From Sphingomonas sp. LC-1 (GTDB taxonomy: Bacteria > Pseudomonadota > Alphaproteobacteria > Sphingomonadales > Sphingomonadaceae): a stretch of 64,000 nucleotides of DNA. Below are positions 8,578 through 16,585 of this stretch, piece by piece (within the stretch, counting starts at the first letter, position 1; every line of letters starts with the position of its first letter). The notes below the pieces were generated by a model. The model had not been told where the DNA came from. It made no database searches and was given only the letters and a program-made list of their open reading frames with translations. The translations under genes were made by a program, and so were the position numbers. The stretch covers positions 269,265 through 333,264 of the forward strand of contig NZ_JANZXB010000004.1 in assembly GCF_025371035.1 (NCBI RefSeq). The letters run 5' to 3'.

Positions 8578-9377
8578 ACGGATTGATGGCAGGCAAGCGG
8601 GGGCTCATCATGGGCCTGGCCAATGACAAATCGCTGGCCTGGGGCATCGCCAAGCAGCTTTCGGAGGCGGGCGCGGAGCTCGCCTTTTCGTATCAGGGTG
8701 CAGCGATGGAGAAGCGGGTGCGCCCGCTGGCGGAACAGCTTGGCGTGGCGCGCCTGTTCGACTGCGACGTCTCCGAGATGGAGTCGCTCGACAAACTGTT
8801 TGAGGACCTGAAGGCGGAATGGCCGACGATCGACTTCGTCGTCCATGCCATCGGCTTTTCCGACAAGTCGCAGCTGCGCGGGCGCTATTACGACACCACG
8901 CTCGACAATTTCCTGATGACCATGAACATCTCGGCCTATTCGCTGGTCGCGGTCGCCCAGCGCGCGCGCACGATGATGCCCGAGGGCGGCTCGATCCTGA
9001 CGCTGACCTATTATGGCGCGGAAAAGGTCATTCCGCATTACAACGTCATGGGCGTGGCCAAGGCGGCGCTGGAGACGAGCGTCAAGTATCTCGCGGTCGA
9101 TCTGGGTCCGGAGAATATCCGCATCAACGCGATCTCCGCGGGCCCGATCCAGACGCTGGCCGCGCGCGGCATCGGCGACTTCAACTATATCCTCAAGTGG
9201 AACGAGCTGAACTCGCCGCTGCGTCGCACCGTGACGATCGAGGATGTGGGCGGCGCTGGCCTGTACATGCTGTCCGACCTGTCGTCGGGCGTGACGGGCG
9301 AGATCCACCATGTCGACGCCGGGTACAACGTCATCGGCATGAAGGCCGAGGACGCGCCGGACATCGCGCTGGCGTAA
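8574..9377 (+). CDS. fabI: Enoyl-[acyl-carrier-protein] reductase (NADH), FabI
   Basis: Catalyses the last, NAD(P)H-dependent step of each fatty-acid elongation cycle, reducing trans-2-enoyl-ACP. It is the classic triclosan/isoniazid-class target. The 267-residue SDR protein shows the nucleotide-binding GLANDKSLAWGIAK start, the HAIGF loop, and the FabI catalytic Tyr...Tyr-x6-Lys arrangement (YYGAEKVIPHYNVMGVAK). GTG start inside the stop of the YihY gene (GTGA), giving MNGLMAGKRG, which fits FabI N-termini; an ATG four codons later is the alternative. A palindromic repeat follows the stop by 7 bases. Presumably essential, as no other enoyl reductase is seen in the window. Confidence 0.96.
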   Translation: MNGLMAGKRGLIMGLANDKSLAWGIAKQLSEAGAELAFSYQGAAMEKRVRPLAEQLGVARLFDCDVSEMESLDKLFEDLKAEWPTIDFVVHAIGFSDKSQLRGRYYDTTLDNFLMTMNISAYSLVAVAQRARTMMPEGGSILTLTYYGAEKVIPHYNVMGVAKAALETSVKYLAVDLGPENIRINAISAGPIQTLAARGIGDFNYILKWNELNSPLRRTVTIEDVGGAGLYMLSDLSSGVTGEIHHVDAGYNVIGMKAEDAPDIALA

Positions 9378-9384
9378 TCAACTC

Positions 9385-9521
9385 TTCCTCCCCTGCAAGG
9401 GGAGGGGGACCAGCGAAGCTGGTGGAGGGGTGTCGCGCTCTGCGAGCGAAGCCCTTTCTCTCCACCGGCTACACCCCTCCGTCAGGGCTGCGCCCTGCCA
9501 CCTCCCCTTCCAGGGGAGGAA
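9385..9521. repeat. Dispersed palindromic repeat, family A copy 1
   Basis: A 137-bp element whose two ends are inverted (TTCCTCCCCT...AGGGGAGGAA) and whose interior carries nested inverted pairs (ACCAGCGAAGCTGGTGGAGGGG against CACCCCTCCGTCAG; AGGGCTGCGCCCT). A second copy is at 24039-24152. Both directly follow a gene end. It fills most of the gap between fabI and the GNAT gene and could fold into a long hairpin in RNA, acting as transcription stop or mRNA 3' end. Confidence 0.85.
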
Positions 9522-9577
9522 TAGCGGCCAACATTATCTATCGCGCCTTGCGCTCCGGCGACGCTAAAGACGAACCC

Positions 9578-10123
9578 ATGTCCGAACAGCCCAACGCTGC
9601 CATCACCATCCGCCCCGCCCAAGGGCAGGACGTCGCCGCGCTCGACGCGCTGCTGGTCGCCAGCTTTCCCGCCCCCGCCGAAGCCGCGCTGGTCCGCGAC
9701 CTGTGCGTCGAAGGCGACATGGTGCTGATGCTGGTCGCGATCGACGAGGCGACGGACGCGCTGGTCGGCGCGATCGCCTTCAGCCGCATGAGCGTCGAGA
9801 TCGGCGGCAAGCCGATCAACGCGGTCGCGCTCGCCCCGATCGCCGTCGCGCGCGACTGGCGGCAACAGGGCGTCGGCGAGGCGCTGGTCGCCGCGGGGAT
9901 CGAGCGGCTGGAGCAGGAGGGCGTCGTCCTGTGCTTCGCGCTGGGCGATCCCGCCTTTTACGGTCGCTTCGGATTCGCGGCGGACGTAGCGAGCGGTTTC
10001 GACAGCCCCTATGGGGGCGACTATTTCCTGGCGGTGCCGCTACAGGGCGGATTGATCCCCTGCGGCGTGCGGGGCGCCGCCGCCCATGCCCCCGCCTTCG
10101 CCCGGCTTGGAGACGCAGCGTGA
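9578..10123 (+). CDS. GNAT-family N-acetyltransferase (YhbS-like)
   Basis: A 181-residue acetyltransferase of the GNAT superfamily, using acetyl-CoA to acylate an unknown amine. Visible features: N-terminal [18 protein letters not shown], central strand [25 protein letters not shown] containing the acetyl-CoA pyrophosphate loop (RQQGVGEAL), then the [18 protein letters not shown] block typical of the YhbS-like branch. The ATG at 9578 is the first good start after the repeat. Its stop overlaps the aroC start by four bases (GTGA), coupling it to chorismate synthesis, though no functional link is evident. Confidence 0.85.
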   Translation: MSEQPNAAITIRPAQGQDVAALDALLVASFPAPAEAALVRDLCVEGDMVLMLVAIDEATDALVGAIAFSRMSVEIGGKPINAVALAPIAVARDWRQQGVGEALVAAGIERLEQEGVVLCFALGDPAFYGRFGFAADVASGFDSPYGGDYFLAVPLQGGLIPCGVRGAAAHAPAFARLGDAA

Positions 10124-11187
10124 GTTTCAACAGTTTCGGTCGCCTGTTCCGCTTCACCACCTGGGGTGAGAGCCATGGCCCGGCGCTGGGCGCGGTGGTC
10201 GACGGGTGCCCGCCGGGAATCGCGCTGTCCGAGGAGGATATTCAGCCCTGGCTCGACAAACGCCGTCCGGGCACCAGCCGCTTCACCACCCAGCGCCGCG
10301 AGCCCGATCAGGTCCGCATCCTGTCGGGCGTGTTCGAAGGCAAGACCACCGGCACCCCGATCAGCCTGATGATCGAGAATGTCGACCAGCGGTCGAAAGA
10401 CTATTCCAACGTCGCGCTCGCCTATCGCCCCGGCCATGCCGACTATGCTTATGACGCGAAATACGGCTTTCGCGACTATCGCGGCGGCGGGCGCTCCTCG
10501 GCGCGCGAGACGGCGGCGCGGGTTGCGGCGGGCGCGGTCGCGCGGGCGGTGATCCCACAGGTCCGCATCCGCGCCTGGGTCGAATCGATCGGCGGCGACC
10601 GGATCGACTATGATGCCTTTGACGATGCGCAGATCGACGCGAACCCCTTTTTCTGCCCCGATGCGGCGGCGGCGGAACGCTGGGAAGCGATCGTCGACGG
10701 CGCCCGCAAGTCGGGCTCCTCGGTCGGTGCGGTCGTCGCGTGCGAAGCGACCGGGGTTCCCGCCGGCTGGGGCGCGCCGCTCTATGCCAAGCTGGACAGC
10801 GAACTCGCCTCGGCCTGCATGAGCATCAATGCGGTCAAGGGCTTTGAAATCGGCGACGGGTTCGCCGCCGCCGCGCTGACCGGCGAGCAGAATGCCGACC
10901 CGATGCGGATCGGTGACGGCACCCCGCAATTCCTGGCCAATCATGCCGGCGGCATCGCGGGCGGGATCGCCACCGGCCAGCCGGTGACGATGCGCGTCGC
11001 GTTCAAGCCGACCAGCTCGATCCTGACCCCCGTCGACACCATCACCCGCACCGGCGAGGAAACGCAGATCGCGACCAAGGGCCGTCATGATCCCTGTGTG
11101 GGCATTCGCGGCGTTCCGGTTGTGGAGTCGATGGTCGCGCTGGTTTTAGCCGATCAGGCGTTGCTTCATCGCGGTCAGTGTGGTTAA
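10120..11187 (+). CDS. aroC: Chorismate synthase
   Basis: Converts 5-enolpyruvylshikimate-3-phosphate to chorismate, the branch point to aromatic amino acids, folate and quinones; requires reduced FMN. The 355-residue protein begins [20 protein letters not shown], which is the family signature, and contains [27 protein letters not shown] and the [12 protein letters not shown] motif. The start is GTG, inside the stop of the preceding GNAT gene; the longer open frame upstream is a shadow of that gene. Length is standard for the bifunctional/monofunctional bacterial enzyme (350-390). Downstream is a stress-type promoter for the next gene. Confidence 0.97.
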   Translation: MSFNSFGRLFRFTTWGESHGPALGAVVDGCPPGIALSEEDIQPWLDKRRPGTSRFTTQRREPDQVRILSGVFEGKTTGTPISLMIENVDQRSKDYSNVALAYRPGHADYAYDAKYGFRDYRGGGRSSARETAARVAAGAVARAVIPQVRIRAWVESIGGDRIDYDAFDDAQIDANPFFCPDAAAAERWEAIVDGARKSGSSVGAVVACEATGVPAGWGAPLYAKLDSELASACMSINAVKGFEIGDGFAAAALTGEQNADPMRIGDGTPQFLANHAGGIAGGIATGQPVTMRVAFKPTSSILTPVDTITRTGEETQIATKGRHDPCVGIRGVPVVESMVALVLADQALLHRGQCG

Positions 11188-11192
11188 ATAGA

Positions 11193-11217
11193 GGAACGGA
11201 CGTTCTCCTGCCTCGTT
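11193..11217 (+). promoter_or_regulatory. EcfG-type general-stress promoter
   Basis: GGAAC (11193-11197), 16 bases, CGTT (11214-11217): an exact match to the -35/-10 consensus for the alphaproteobacterial extracytoplasmic-function sigma factor EcfG (GGAAC-N16/17-CGTT). It starts 5 bases after the aroC stop and 57 bases before the ATG of the secreted repeat protein, so transcription would begin near 11224 with a leader containing the AGGAGA ribosome site. Prediction by consensus only. Confidence 0.65.
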
Positions 11218-11249
11218 AACCAAGACGAGAACATAGCAGGAGAGAATCG

Positions 11250-11678
11250 ATGCGTATCAAGCACATGATCGCCGCTGGCGCCCTTTTGATACCCGCCGCC
11301 GCCTTTGCGCAGGTGTCGGGCGGTGCAACTGGGACCATGTCGGGCCAGACCACGGTACCGGGCCAGACCACGGTACCGGGCCAGACCATGCCCGGACAAA
11401 CCACCTTGCCCGGCCAGACCATGGGCCAGTCCGGTGACACGCTGACGACGCCAAGCACCACGACGCGTTCGACCACCCGCTCCAAGAGCCGTGCGCGCAC
11501 CACCACGCCGGACAGCACGGTAAACACGCCGTCGACCCTGCCTGACGCGACCGGTTCGTCCACCACGACCGGCAGCGGCTCGCTGGGCAGCGACGCGACG
11601 ACCAGCGGTTCGGTCGGCAGCGGGACGAGCGGCGGCACCACCACTCCGCCGACCAGCAGCGGCGGCGGCATGCGCTGA
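11250..11678 (+). CDS. Secreted Thr/Ser/Pro/Gly-rich repeat protein, unknown function
   Basis: A 142-residue protein with a clear signal peptide (MRIKHMIAAGALLIPAAAFA, cleavage after AFA) followed entirely by low-complexity sequence. It has five degenerate PGQTT/PGQTM units at about 29-60, then Thr/Ser/Arg-rich and Gly/Ser-rich stretches to the end. At DNA level an 18-bp unit (ACCACGGTACCGGGCCAG) is duplicated at about 11350-11386. No domain is recognisable; it is probably disordered and periplasmic or exported. A good AGGAGA site precedes the ATG and an EcfG-type promoter lies upstream, suggesting induction in general stress. Followed by an intrinsic terminator. Copy number of the repeat may vary between strains. 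Confidence 0.75.
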   Translation: MRIKHMIAAGALLIPAAAFAQVSGGATGTMSGQTTVPGQTTVPGQTMPGQTTLPGQTMGQSGDTLTTPSTTTRSTTRSKSRARTTTPDSTVNTPSTLPDATGSSTTTGSGSLGSDATTSGSVGSGTSGGTTTPPTSSGGGMR

Positions 11679-11703
11679 TCCCTTTCGGGTGAGTCACTAC
11701 GGG

Positions 11704-11740
11704 AAAGGCCCGGTCGCGGAAGCGGCCGGGCCTTTTATTT
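11704..11740 (+). terminator. Intrinsic terminator after the repeat protein
   Basis: Perfect 10-bp stem AAAGGCCCGG (11704-11713) / CCGGGCCTTT (11726-11735) with a GC-rich loop, followed by TTTTATTT. It lies 25 bases after the stop. Confidence 0.85.
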
Positions 11741-11790
11741 GGGTGTGGGCCGTGGCCTGAGCCAAGTCGAAGGCCAAGGGACTCCGCCTG

Positions 11791-11825
11791 AAAAGAAAAA
11801 AGGCCCCGACTCTCGCCGGGGCCTT
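11791..11825 (-). terminator. Intrinsic terminator of purA
   Basis: On the minus strand: stem AAGGCCCCG / CGGGGCCTT (11825-11817 and 11808-11800) with an 8-base loop followed by TTTTTTCTTTT. It begins 6 bases after the purA stop. Confidence 0.88.
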
Positions 11826-11831
11826 CGCAAA

Positions 11832-13121
11832 TCAATCCGCGAACGGATCGCGAACCAGGATCGTGTCCTCCCGCTCCGGGCTGGTCGAAACCAGCGCCAC
11901 CGGGCAGCGGATCAGTTCCTCGATCCGCCGGATATATTTGATCGCCTGCGCCGGAAGGTCGGCCCAGCTCCGCGCGCCAGCGGTCGATTCCTGCCAGCCT
12001 TCCATCGTCTCATAGACGGGGACGACCTTGGCCTGATCCGCCGCATGGGTCGGATAATAATCGAGCGTCTGGTCGCCCAGCTTGTAGCCCACGCAGATCT
12101 TCACCTCGTCGAACCCGTCGAGCACGTCGATCTTGGTCAGCGCAATGCCGGTGATACCGCCGACCGCCGCCGACTGGCGCACCAGCACCGAGTCGAACCA
12201 GCCGCAACGCCGCTTGCGGCCCGTGACGGTGCCGAACTCATGCCCGCGCTCGCCCAGCCGCTGGCCGGTCTCGTCCTCCAGCTCGGTCGGGAACGGGCCC
12301 GATCCGACGCGGGTGGTATAGGCCTTGGCGATGCCCAGCACGAAGCCGACGCCCGACGGCCCCAGGCCCGAGCCGCCCGCCGCCGCACCCGCAATGGTGT
12401 TGGACGAGGTGACGAAGGGATAGGTACCGTGATCGATGTCGAGCAGCACCCCCTGCGCACCCTCGAATAGAATGCGCTTGCCGCCCGCTCGCGCCTCGTT
12501 GAGGTCGCGCCACACCGGCTTGGCGAAGGGCAGGACGAAATCGGCGATCTCGCGCAGATCGGCCAGCAGCCGCTCGCGATCGATCGGCGGCTCGCCGAAC
12601 CCGGCGCGCAGCGCGTCGTGATGCGCGCAGAGGCGGTCGAGCTGCGGCCCCAGGTCATCCAGATGCGCCAGATCGCAGACGCGGATCGCGCGACGGCCGA
12701 CCTTGTCCTCATAGGCGGGGCCGATGCCGCGCCGCGTGGTGCCGATCTTGCCCGCACCGCTCGCATCCTCGCGCAGACCGTCGAGATCGCGGTGGATGGG
12801 GAGGATCAGCGGACAGTTGTCCGCGATGCGCAGCGTGTCCGGCGTGGCCCTCACGCCCTGCTCGCCCAGCCGCTCGATCTCGGCCTTCAGCGCCCAGGGG
12901 TCGAGGACGACGCCGTTGCCGATGACGCTGGGGGTGCCGCGCACGATGCCCGAGGGAAGCAACGACAGCTTGTACACATTCTCGCCGACGACCAGCGTGT
13001 GACCGGCATTATGCCCGCCCTGGAAGCGGACGACCATGTCGGCGCGCTCGGCCAGCCAGTCGACGATCTTGCCCTTGCCTTCGTCGCCCCATTGCGCGCC
13101 GATGACTGCTACATTTGCCAT
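11832..13121 (-). CDS. purA: Adenylosuccinate synthetase
   Basis: GTP-dependent ligation of IMP and aspartate to adenylosuccinate, the first committed step to AMP. The 429-residue protein starts [18 protein letters not shown], containing the GDEGKGK phosphate-binding loop, with GHNAGHT, the IMP/HDA loops, [11 protein letters not shown], and the [12 protein letters not shown] motif near the C-terminal third. Length is typical (425-432). It is last in a leftward series after serC, serA, the DUF559 gene and hisZ, with 113 bp separating it from hisZ, and is followed by its own terminator. Confidence 0.97.
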   Translation of the reverse strand: MANVAVIGAQWGDEGKGKIVDWLAERADMVVRFQGGHNAGHTLVVGENVYKLSLLPSGIVRGTPSVIGNGVVLDPWALKAEIERLGEQGVRATPDTLRIADNCPLILPIHRDLDGLREDASGAGKIGTTRRGIGPAYEDKVGRRAIRVCDLAHLDDLGPQLDRLCAHHDALRAGFGEPPIDRERLLADLREIADFVLPFAKPVWRDLNEARAGGKRILFEGAQGVLLDIDHGTYPFVTSSNTIAGAAAGGSGLGPSGVGFVLGIAKAYTTRVGSGPFPTELEDETGQRLGERGHEFGTVTGRKRRCGWFDSVLVRQSAAVGGITGIALTKIDVLDGFDEVKICVGYKLGDQTLDYYPTHAADQAKVVPVYETMEGWQESTAGARSWADLPAQAIKYIRRIEELIRCPVALVSTSPEREDTILVRDPFAD

Positions 13122-13234
13122 GGATGCTATGCTCCGCCTGCCGGACGGACCCCATGCGCCCTTCGACAGGACTCGGCGCGAGGGGGGTTTCCAAAGATGT
13201 GCGGGGCGCGCCTAGCGGGACGCGGCCCCCGATG

Positions 13235-14341
13235 TCAACCGGCGATGGCGCGCGGCTCACCACCTTCGAGGATATGGGTGCAAAGCTGTGCCTGCGGGGT
13301 GTCCCCCTCGTCCAGCGCCTGCACCGTCACCCAGCCCTGCGCGCGCAGCGAGGCGCCCGTCGCAGGCGCGGTGCCGAAGGGGAGGAACAGCCGCCGCCGC
13401 TCGGTCGGCGGGGCGGTGGCGACGATGGCGTCGGCATAGAGCGAGAAGCCGGTCGCCTTCTCCTCCGCGCCATCCTCGTGGAAGATGGTATAGGTGCCGC
13501 CGCGTCCCACCTCGCGCGGGGGCCCCGCGACGAACAGCGAGAAACCCAGCCAGCTCTGGAATTCAAAGCCATGCCGCTCGGTTGGGTCGAGCGTCATCGA
13601 CACCCCCTCGCCCAGCGCGGCCGCGATGACCTCCAGCGCATCGAGACGGCTGGCGAGCACGCCTTGGGTATCGAAGGCGCGGAGACGCGCGATGGCGGTT
13701 GCGAACGGCCCGGCGGCCTCGACCAGCGGCAGATAGGCGGGTGCGATCGCCGCGACGCCGCCCGCATCCTTGGCATCCAGCCGATCGCGGAGCGCCGCCA
13801 CCTGATCGCTCGCGACCGGCAACGGTCCGGCGGCCAGCAGGTCGACCAGATCGGGCAGGGTGAAGTCGATCGAGATACCCGTCGTCCCCGCCGCGACCAG
13901 GGCCTCGACCGCGACCCGCACCACCTCGGTCGCCGCCGCCGTCGAGTCGAGCCCGATCAGCTCGGCCCCGATCTGCCGCCACTCGCGTGCAGGGGCGATT
14001 TCGGAGCCGCGCAGGCGCACCACGGTGCCGGCATAGGACAGCCGGACCGGGCGCGGGTGATGCCCCATGCGGGTGGCGGCGATCCGCGCCACCTGCGCGG
14101 TCAGGTCGGGCCGGATGGCGAGCGTACGCTGCGACACCGGATCGACGAAGCGCACCGCGTCATGCAGCCCCCCCGCCTTCAGCCGCGAGCCCAGCGCCTC
14201 GGCGAATTCGATCGATGGCGGATCGGCGCGCTCATAGCCATGCAGCCGCGCCGCCTCCAGCACCCGCGCCTCGACCGATGCGGCGGCATCGGCATAGGGC
14301 GGAAGACGGTCGTGATAGCCTTCGGGAAGGAGCGCGGTCAT
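13235..14341 (-). CDS. hisZ: ATP phosphoribosyltransferase regulatory subunit HisZ
   Basis: A 368-residue paralogue of histidyl-tRNA synthetase that lacks aminoacylation function and activates the short form of HisG, the first enzyme of histidine synthesis. The class II synthetase-like core is seen in LPEGYHDRLPPYADAA, RLKAGG, RFVDPVSQRTLAIRPDLTAQVARIAA (motif 2 region) and a C-terminal GRGGTYTIF motif. It lacks a C-terminal anticodon-binding domain of HisS size, which favours HisZ over HisS. hisG is not in the window. Its ATG overlaps the stop of the upstream DUF559 gene by four bases. Confidence 0.88.
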   Translation of the reverse strand: MTALLPEGYHDRLPPYADAAASVEARVLEAARLHGYERADPPSIEFAEALGSRLKAGGLHDAVRFVDPVSQRTLAIRPDLTAQVARIAATRMGHHPRPVRLSYAGTVVRLRGSEIAPAREWRQIGAELIGLDSTAAATEVVRVAVEALVAAGTTGISIDFTLPDLVDLLAAGPLPVASDQVAALRDRLDAKDAGGVAAIAPAYLPLVEAAGPFATAIARLRAFDTQGVLASRLDALEVIAAALGEGVSMTLDPTERHGFEFQSWLGFSLFVAGPPREVGRGGTYTIFHEDGAEEKATGFSLYADAIVATAPPTERRRLFLPFGTAPATGASLRAQGWVTVQALDEGDTPQAQLCTHILEGGEPRAIAG

Positions 14342-14679
14342 CGGGTAAACCTGTTCATCAGCGTGTGCGCCACGCCGTCGGGGTTGGTCATCACATCCGC
14401 GTTTTGAAAGCGGATCACCGCATATCCATGCTGCGCCAGCGTGGAGGTGCGATGGGCGTCGCGTGATTGGTCGCTATGCGTATCGCCGTCAACCTCTATG
14501 ACCAGCTTGTGGGACCGCGCGGCGAAGTCGGCGATATAGGGGCCGATCGGGACTTGGCGGGAGAATTTGATCCCCCGGAAGCGCCGGTCGCGCAGGATGA
14601 GCCAGAGGCGTTTCTCTGGTTCGGTCATCTCACGGCGCATGGCGCGGGCACGATCTCGAAGGATCGGATCCGTCTTCAT
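14338..14679 (-). CDS. DUF559 (Vsr-like) endonuclease-domain protein
   Basis: A 113-residue single-domain protein of the DUF559 family, with a restriction-endonuclease-like/Vsr fold. Motifs: MRREMTEPEKRLWLILRDRRF at the N-terminus, FSRQVPIGPYIADFAARSHKLVIEVDGDTH containing the catalytic-type D...E-x-D core, and GYAVIRFQNADVMTNPDGV near the end. Such proteins are widespread and usually annotated as endonucleases, but biochemical function is not established. It overlaps the hisZ start by four bases (ATGA), so it is co-translated with a histidine gene, an unusual pairing. Its upstream flank is repeat family B copy 1. Confidence 0.88.
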   Translation of the reverse strand: MKTDPILRDRARAMRREMTEPEKRLWLILRDRRFRGIKFSRQVPIGPYIADFAARSHKLVIEVDGDTHSDQSRDAHRTSTLAQHGYAVIRFQNADVMTNPDGVAHTLMNRFTR

Positions 14680-14715
14680 GTCGATAGCTCCCCCTCGTCA
14701 AGAGAGCATACCACT

Positions 14716-14845
14716 CCCTCTCCCCCTCGGGGAGAGGGTCGGGGTGAGGGGCAGGGGCGAGGCGAGGCGAGGCGAGGCGAGACATTTGTGCCCAGCCCCC
14801 ACCCCTCACCCAACCCTCTCCCCGAGGGGGAGAGGGCTTTTTTTT
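14716..14845. repeat. Dispersed palindromic repeat, family B copy 1
   Basis: Begins CCCTCTCCCCCTCGGGGAGAGGG and ends with the inverted CCCTCTCCCCGAGGGGGAGAGGG. Inside it are GTCGGGGTGAGGGG and its complement CCCCTCACCCAACC, so the whole element is a large imperfect inverted repeat. A pentamer GGCGA is repeated five times at about 14756-14780. It ends in a run of T on the plus strand. It lies between serA and the DUF559 gene. Copy 2 (16465-16579) has the same orientation on the other side of serA. Confidence 0.85.
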
Positions 14846-14856
14846 ACCTCAACCGA

Positions 14857-16434
14857 TCAGAACACCAGGCCCATCGCGGTCTTCACGCCTGGCAGCGCCT
14901 TGACCTTGGCGAGCAGATCCGCGTCCACCGCCTCGTCGACCGAGAGCAGCAGCACCGCCTCGCCGCCCGCCGAGCGGCGGCCGAGGTGGAAGGTGCCGAT
15001 ATTGACGCCCGCCTCGCCCAGCGTGGTGCCCAGGCGGCCGATAAAGCCCGGCGCGTCCTCGTTGACGACGTAGAGCATCGGCCCGGCCAGATCGGCCTCG
15101 ACCTTGATGCCGAACAGCTCGACCAGGCGCGGGGCCTGATCGCCGAACAGCGTGCCCGCGACCGAACGCTCGCCGTCCGCCGTCTTGACCGACACGCGCA
15201 GCAGCGTGTGGTAATCGCCCTCGCGCTCGGTCCGCACTTCGCGCACCTCGACGCCGCGGTCGCGGGCGAGCAGCGGCGCGTTGACCATGTTGACCGTATC
15301 GGTCTGGTTGCGCAGGAAGCCCGCCAGCACCGCGCTGACCATCGGCTTGGCGTTGAGGTCGGCCGCCGCACCCTCGGTATGTACCGAGATGCGCGCGATC
15401 GCACCCGTCGTCAGCTGGCCGACCAGCGCGCCCAGCTTTTCAGCGAGCGCCATATACGGCTTCAGCTTGGGGGCCTCCTCGGCCGACAGGCTGGGCATGT
15501 TGAGCGCGTTGGTGACGCCGCCCGACACCAGGAAATCGGCCATCTGCTCGGCGACCTGGATCGCGACATTGACCTGCGCCTCGGTGGTCGACGCGCCGAG
15601 ATGCGGCGTCGAGATGAAGTTCGGCGTGCCGAAGAGCGGGCTCTCCTTGGCGGGCTCCACCTTGAACACGTCGAGCGCGGCGCCCGCGATATGACCCGAG
15701 TCGAGCCCGGCCTTCAGCGCCTCCTCATCGACCAGGCCGCCACGCGCGCAGTTGATGATCCGCACGCCCTTCTTGGTCTTGGCGAGATTCTCGGCCGACA
15801 GGATGTTGCGGGTCTGGTCGGTCAGCGGCGTGTGCAGCGTGATGAAGTCGGCACGGGCAAGCAGCTCGTCCAGCGTCACCTTCTCGACGCCCATTTCCAG
15901 CGCACGCTCGGGCGTCAGAAACGGGTCGAAGGCGACGACCTTCATCCGCAGGCCCAGTGCGCGGTCGGCGACGATCGAGCCGATATTACCCGCGCCGATC
16001 AGGCCCAGCGTCTTGGACGTGAGTTCGACGCCCATGAAGCGGTTCTTCTCCCACTTGCCGGCCTGGGTCGAGGCATCGGCCTCGGGCAGCTGGCGGGCGA
16101 GCGCGAACATCAGCGCGATGGCGTGTTCGGCGGTCGTGATCGAGTTGCCGAACGGGGTGTTCATCACCACCACGCCCTTGGCGCTGGCGGCGGGAATGTC
16201 GACGTTATCGACGCCGATCCCGGCGCGGCCGACGACCTTCAAATTGGTCGCGTGCTCCAGGATCTCCTTGGTGACCTTGGTCGAGCTGCGGATCGCCAGG
16301 CCGTCATACTGGCCGATGATCGCCTTCAGCTCTTCAGGCGTCTTGCCGGTGATCTCGTCCACCTCGACCCCGCGCTCGCGGAAGATCTGGGCGGCCTTGG
16401 GGTCCATTTTGTCGCTGATGAGAACTTTGGGCAT
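14857..16434 (-). CDS. serA: D-3-phosphoglycerate dehydrogenase
   Basis: NAD-dependent oxidation of 3-phosphoglycerate to 3-phosphohydroxypyruvate, the first step of serine synthesis. The 525-residue long-form enzyme has an N-terminal substrate domain, a Rossmann domain with GLIGAGNIGS near 145-155, catalytic Arg/Glu/His segments (NCARGGLVDEEAL, ALDVFKVEP, STPHLGAST), an intervening ASB domain at about 315-450 and a C-terminal ACT domain (VNEDAPGFIGRLGTTLGEAG). The start MPKVLISDKMD at 16434 is taken over an upstream in-frame start that would translate repeat sequence. It follows serC with a gap almost wholly occupied by repeat B copy 2. Confidence 0.96.
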   Translation of the reverse strand: MPKVLISDKMDPKAAQIFRERGVEVDEITGKTPEELKAIIGQYDGLAIRSSTKVTKEILEHATNLKVVGRAGIGVDNVDIPAASAKGVVVMNTPFGNSITTAEHAIALMFALARQLPEADASTQAGKWEKNRFMGVELTSKTLGLIGAGNIGSIVADRALGLRMKVVAFDPFLTPERALEMGVEKVTLDELLARADFITLHTPLTDQTRNILSAENLAKTKKGVRIINCARGGLVDEEALKAGLDSGHIAGAALDVFKVEPAKESPLFGTPNFISTPHLGASTTEAQVNVAIQVAEQMADFLVSGGVTNALNMPSLSAEEAPKLKPYMALAEKLGALVGQLTTGAIARISVHTEGAAADLNAKPMVSAVLAGFLRNQTDTVNMVNAPLLARDRGVEVREVRTEREGDYHTLLRVSVKTADGERSVAGTLFGDQAPRLVELFGIKVEADLAGPMLYVVNEDAPGFIGRLGTTLGEAGVNIGTFHLGRRSAGGEAVLLLSVDEAVDADLLAKVKALPGVKTAMGLVF

Positions 16435-16464
16435 GGGGATTGCTCCGGGAATAGGGGAATTTCT

Positions 16465-16579
16465 CCCTCTCCCCACTGGGGAGAGGGTCGGGGTGAGGGG
16501 TTGGGGCCGGGCGACCTAATCGCCGCCTGGCCAAGCACCGCCCCTCACCCAACCCTCTCCCCAATGGGGAGAGGGCTTT
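16465..16579. repeat. Dispersed palindromic repeat, family B copy 2
   Basis: Starts CCCTCTCCCCACTGGGGAGAGGG, ends CCCTCTCCCCAATGGGGAGAGGG, and shares the GTCGGGGTGAGGGG / CCCCTCACCCAACC arms with copy 1 in the same orientation. It fills the serC-serA gap, starting 30 bases before serA and ending 6 bases after the serC stop. Any serC-serA co-transcript must carry this hairpin. Confidence 0.85.
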
Positions 16580-16585
16580 AGAAGG

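Noticed and set aside
9385-9521. Family A repeats as a CRISPR-like array
   Set aside because: Only two copies 14.6 kb apart, no spacers and no cas genes; the elements are palindromic REP-like units.
14756-14780. GGCGA pentamer run as a phase-variation tract
   Set aside because: It lies inside an intergenic repeat and not in any gene or promoter I can define; five units only.
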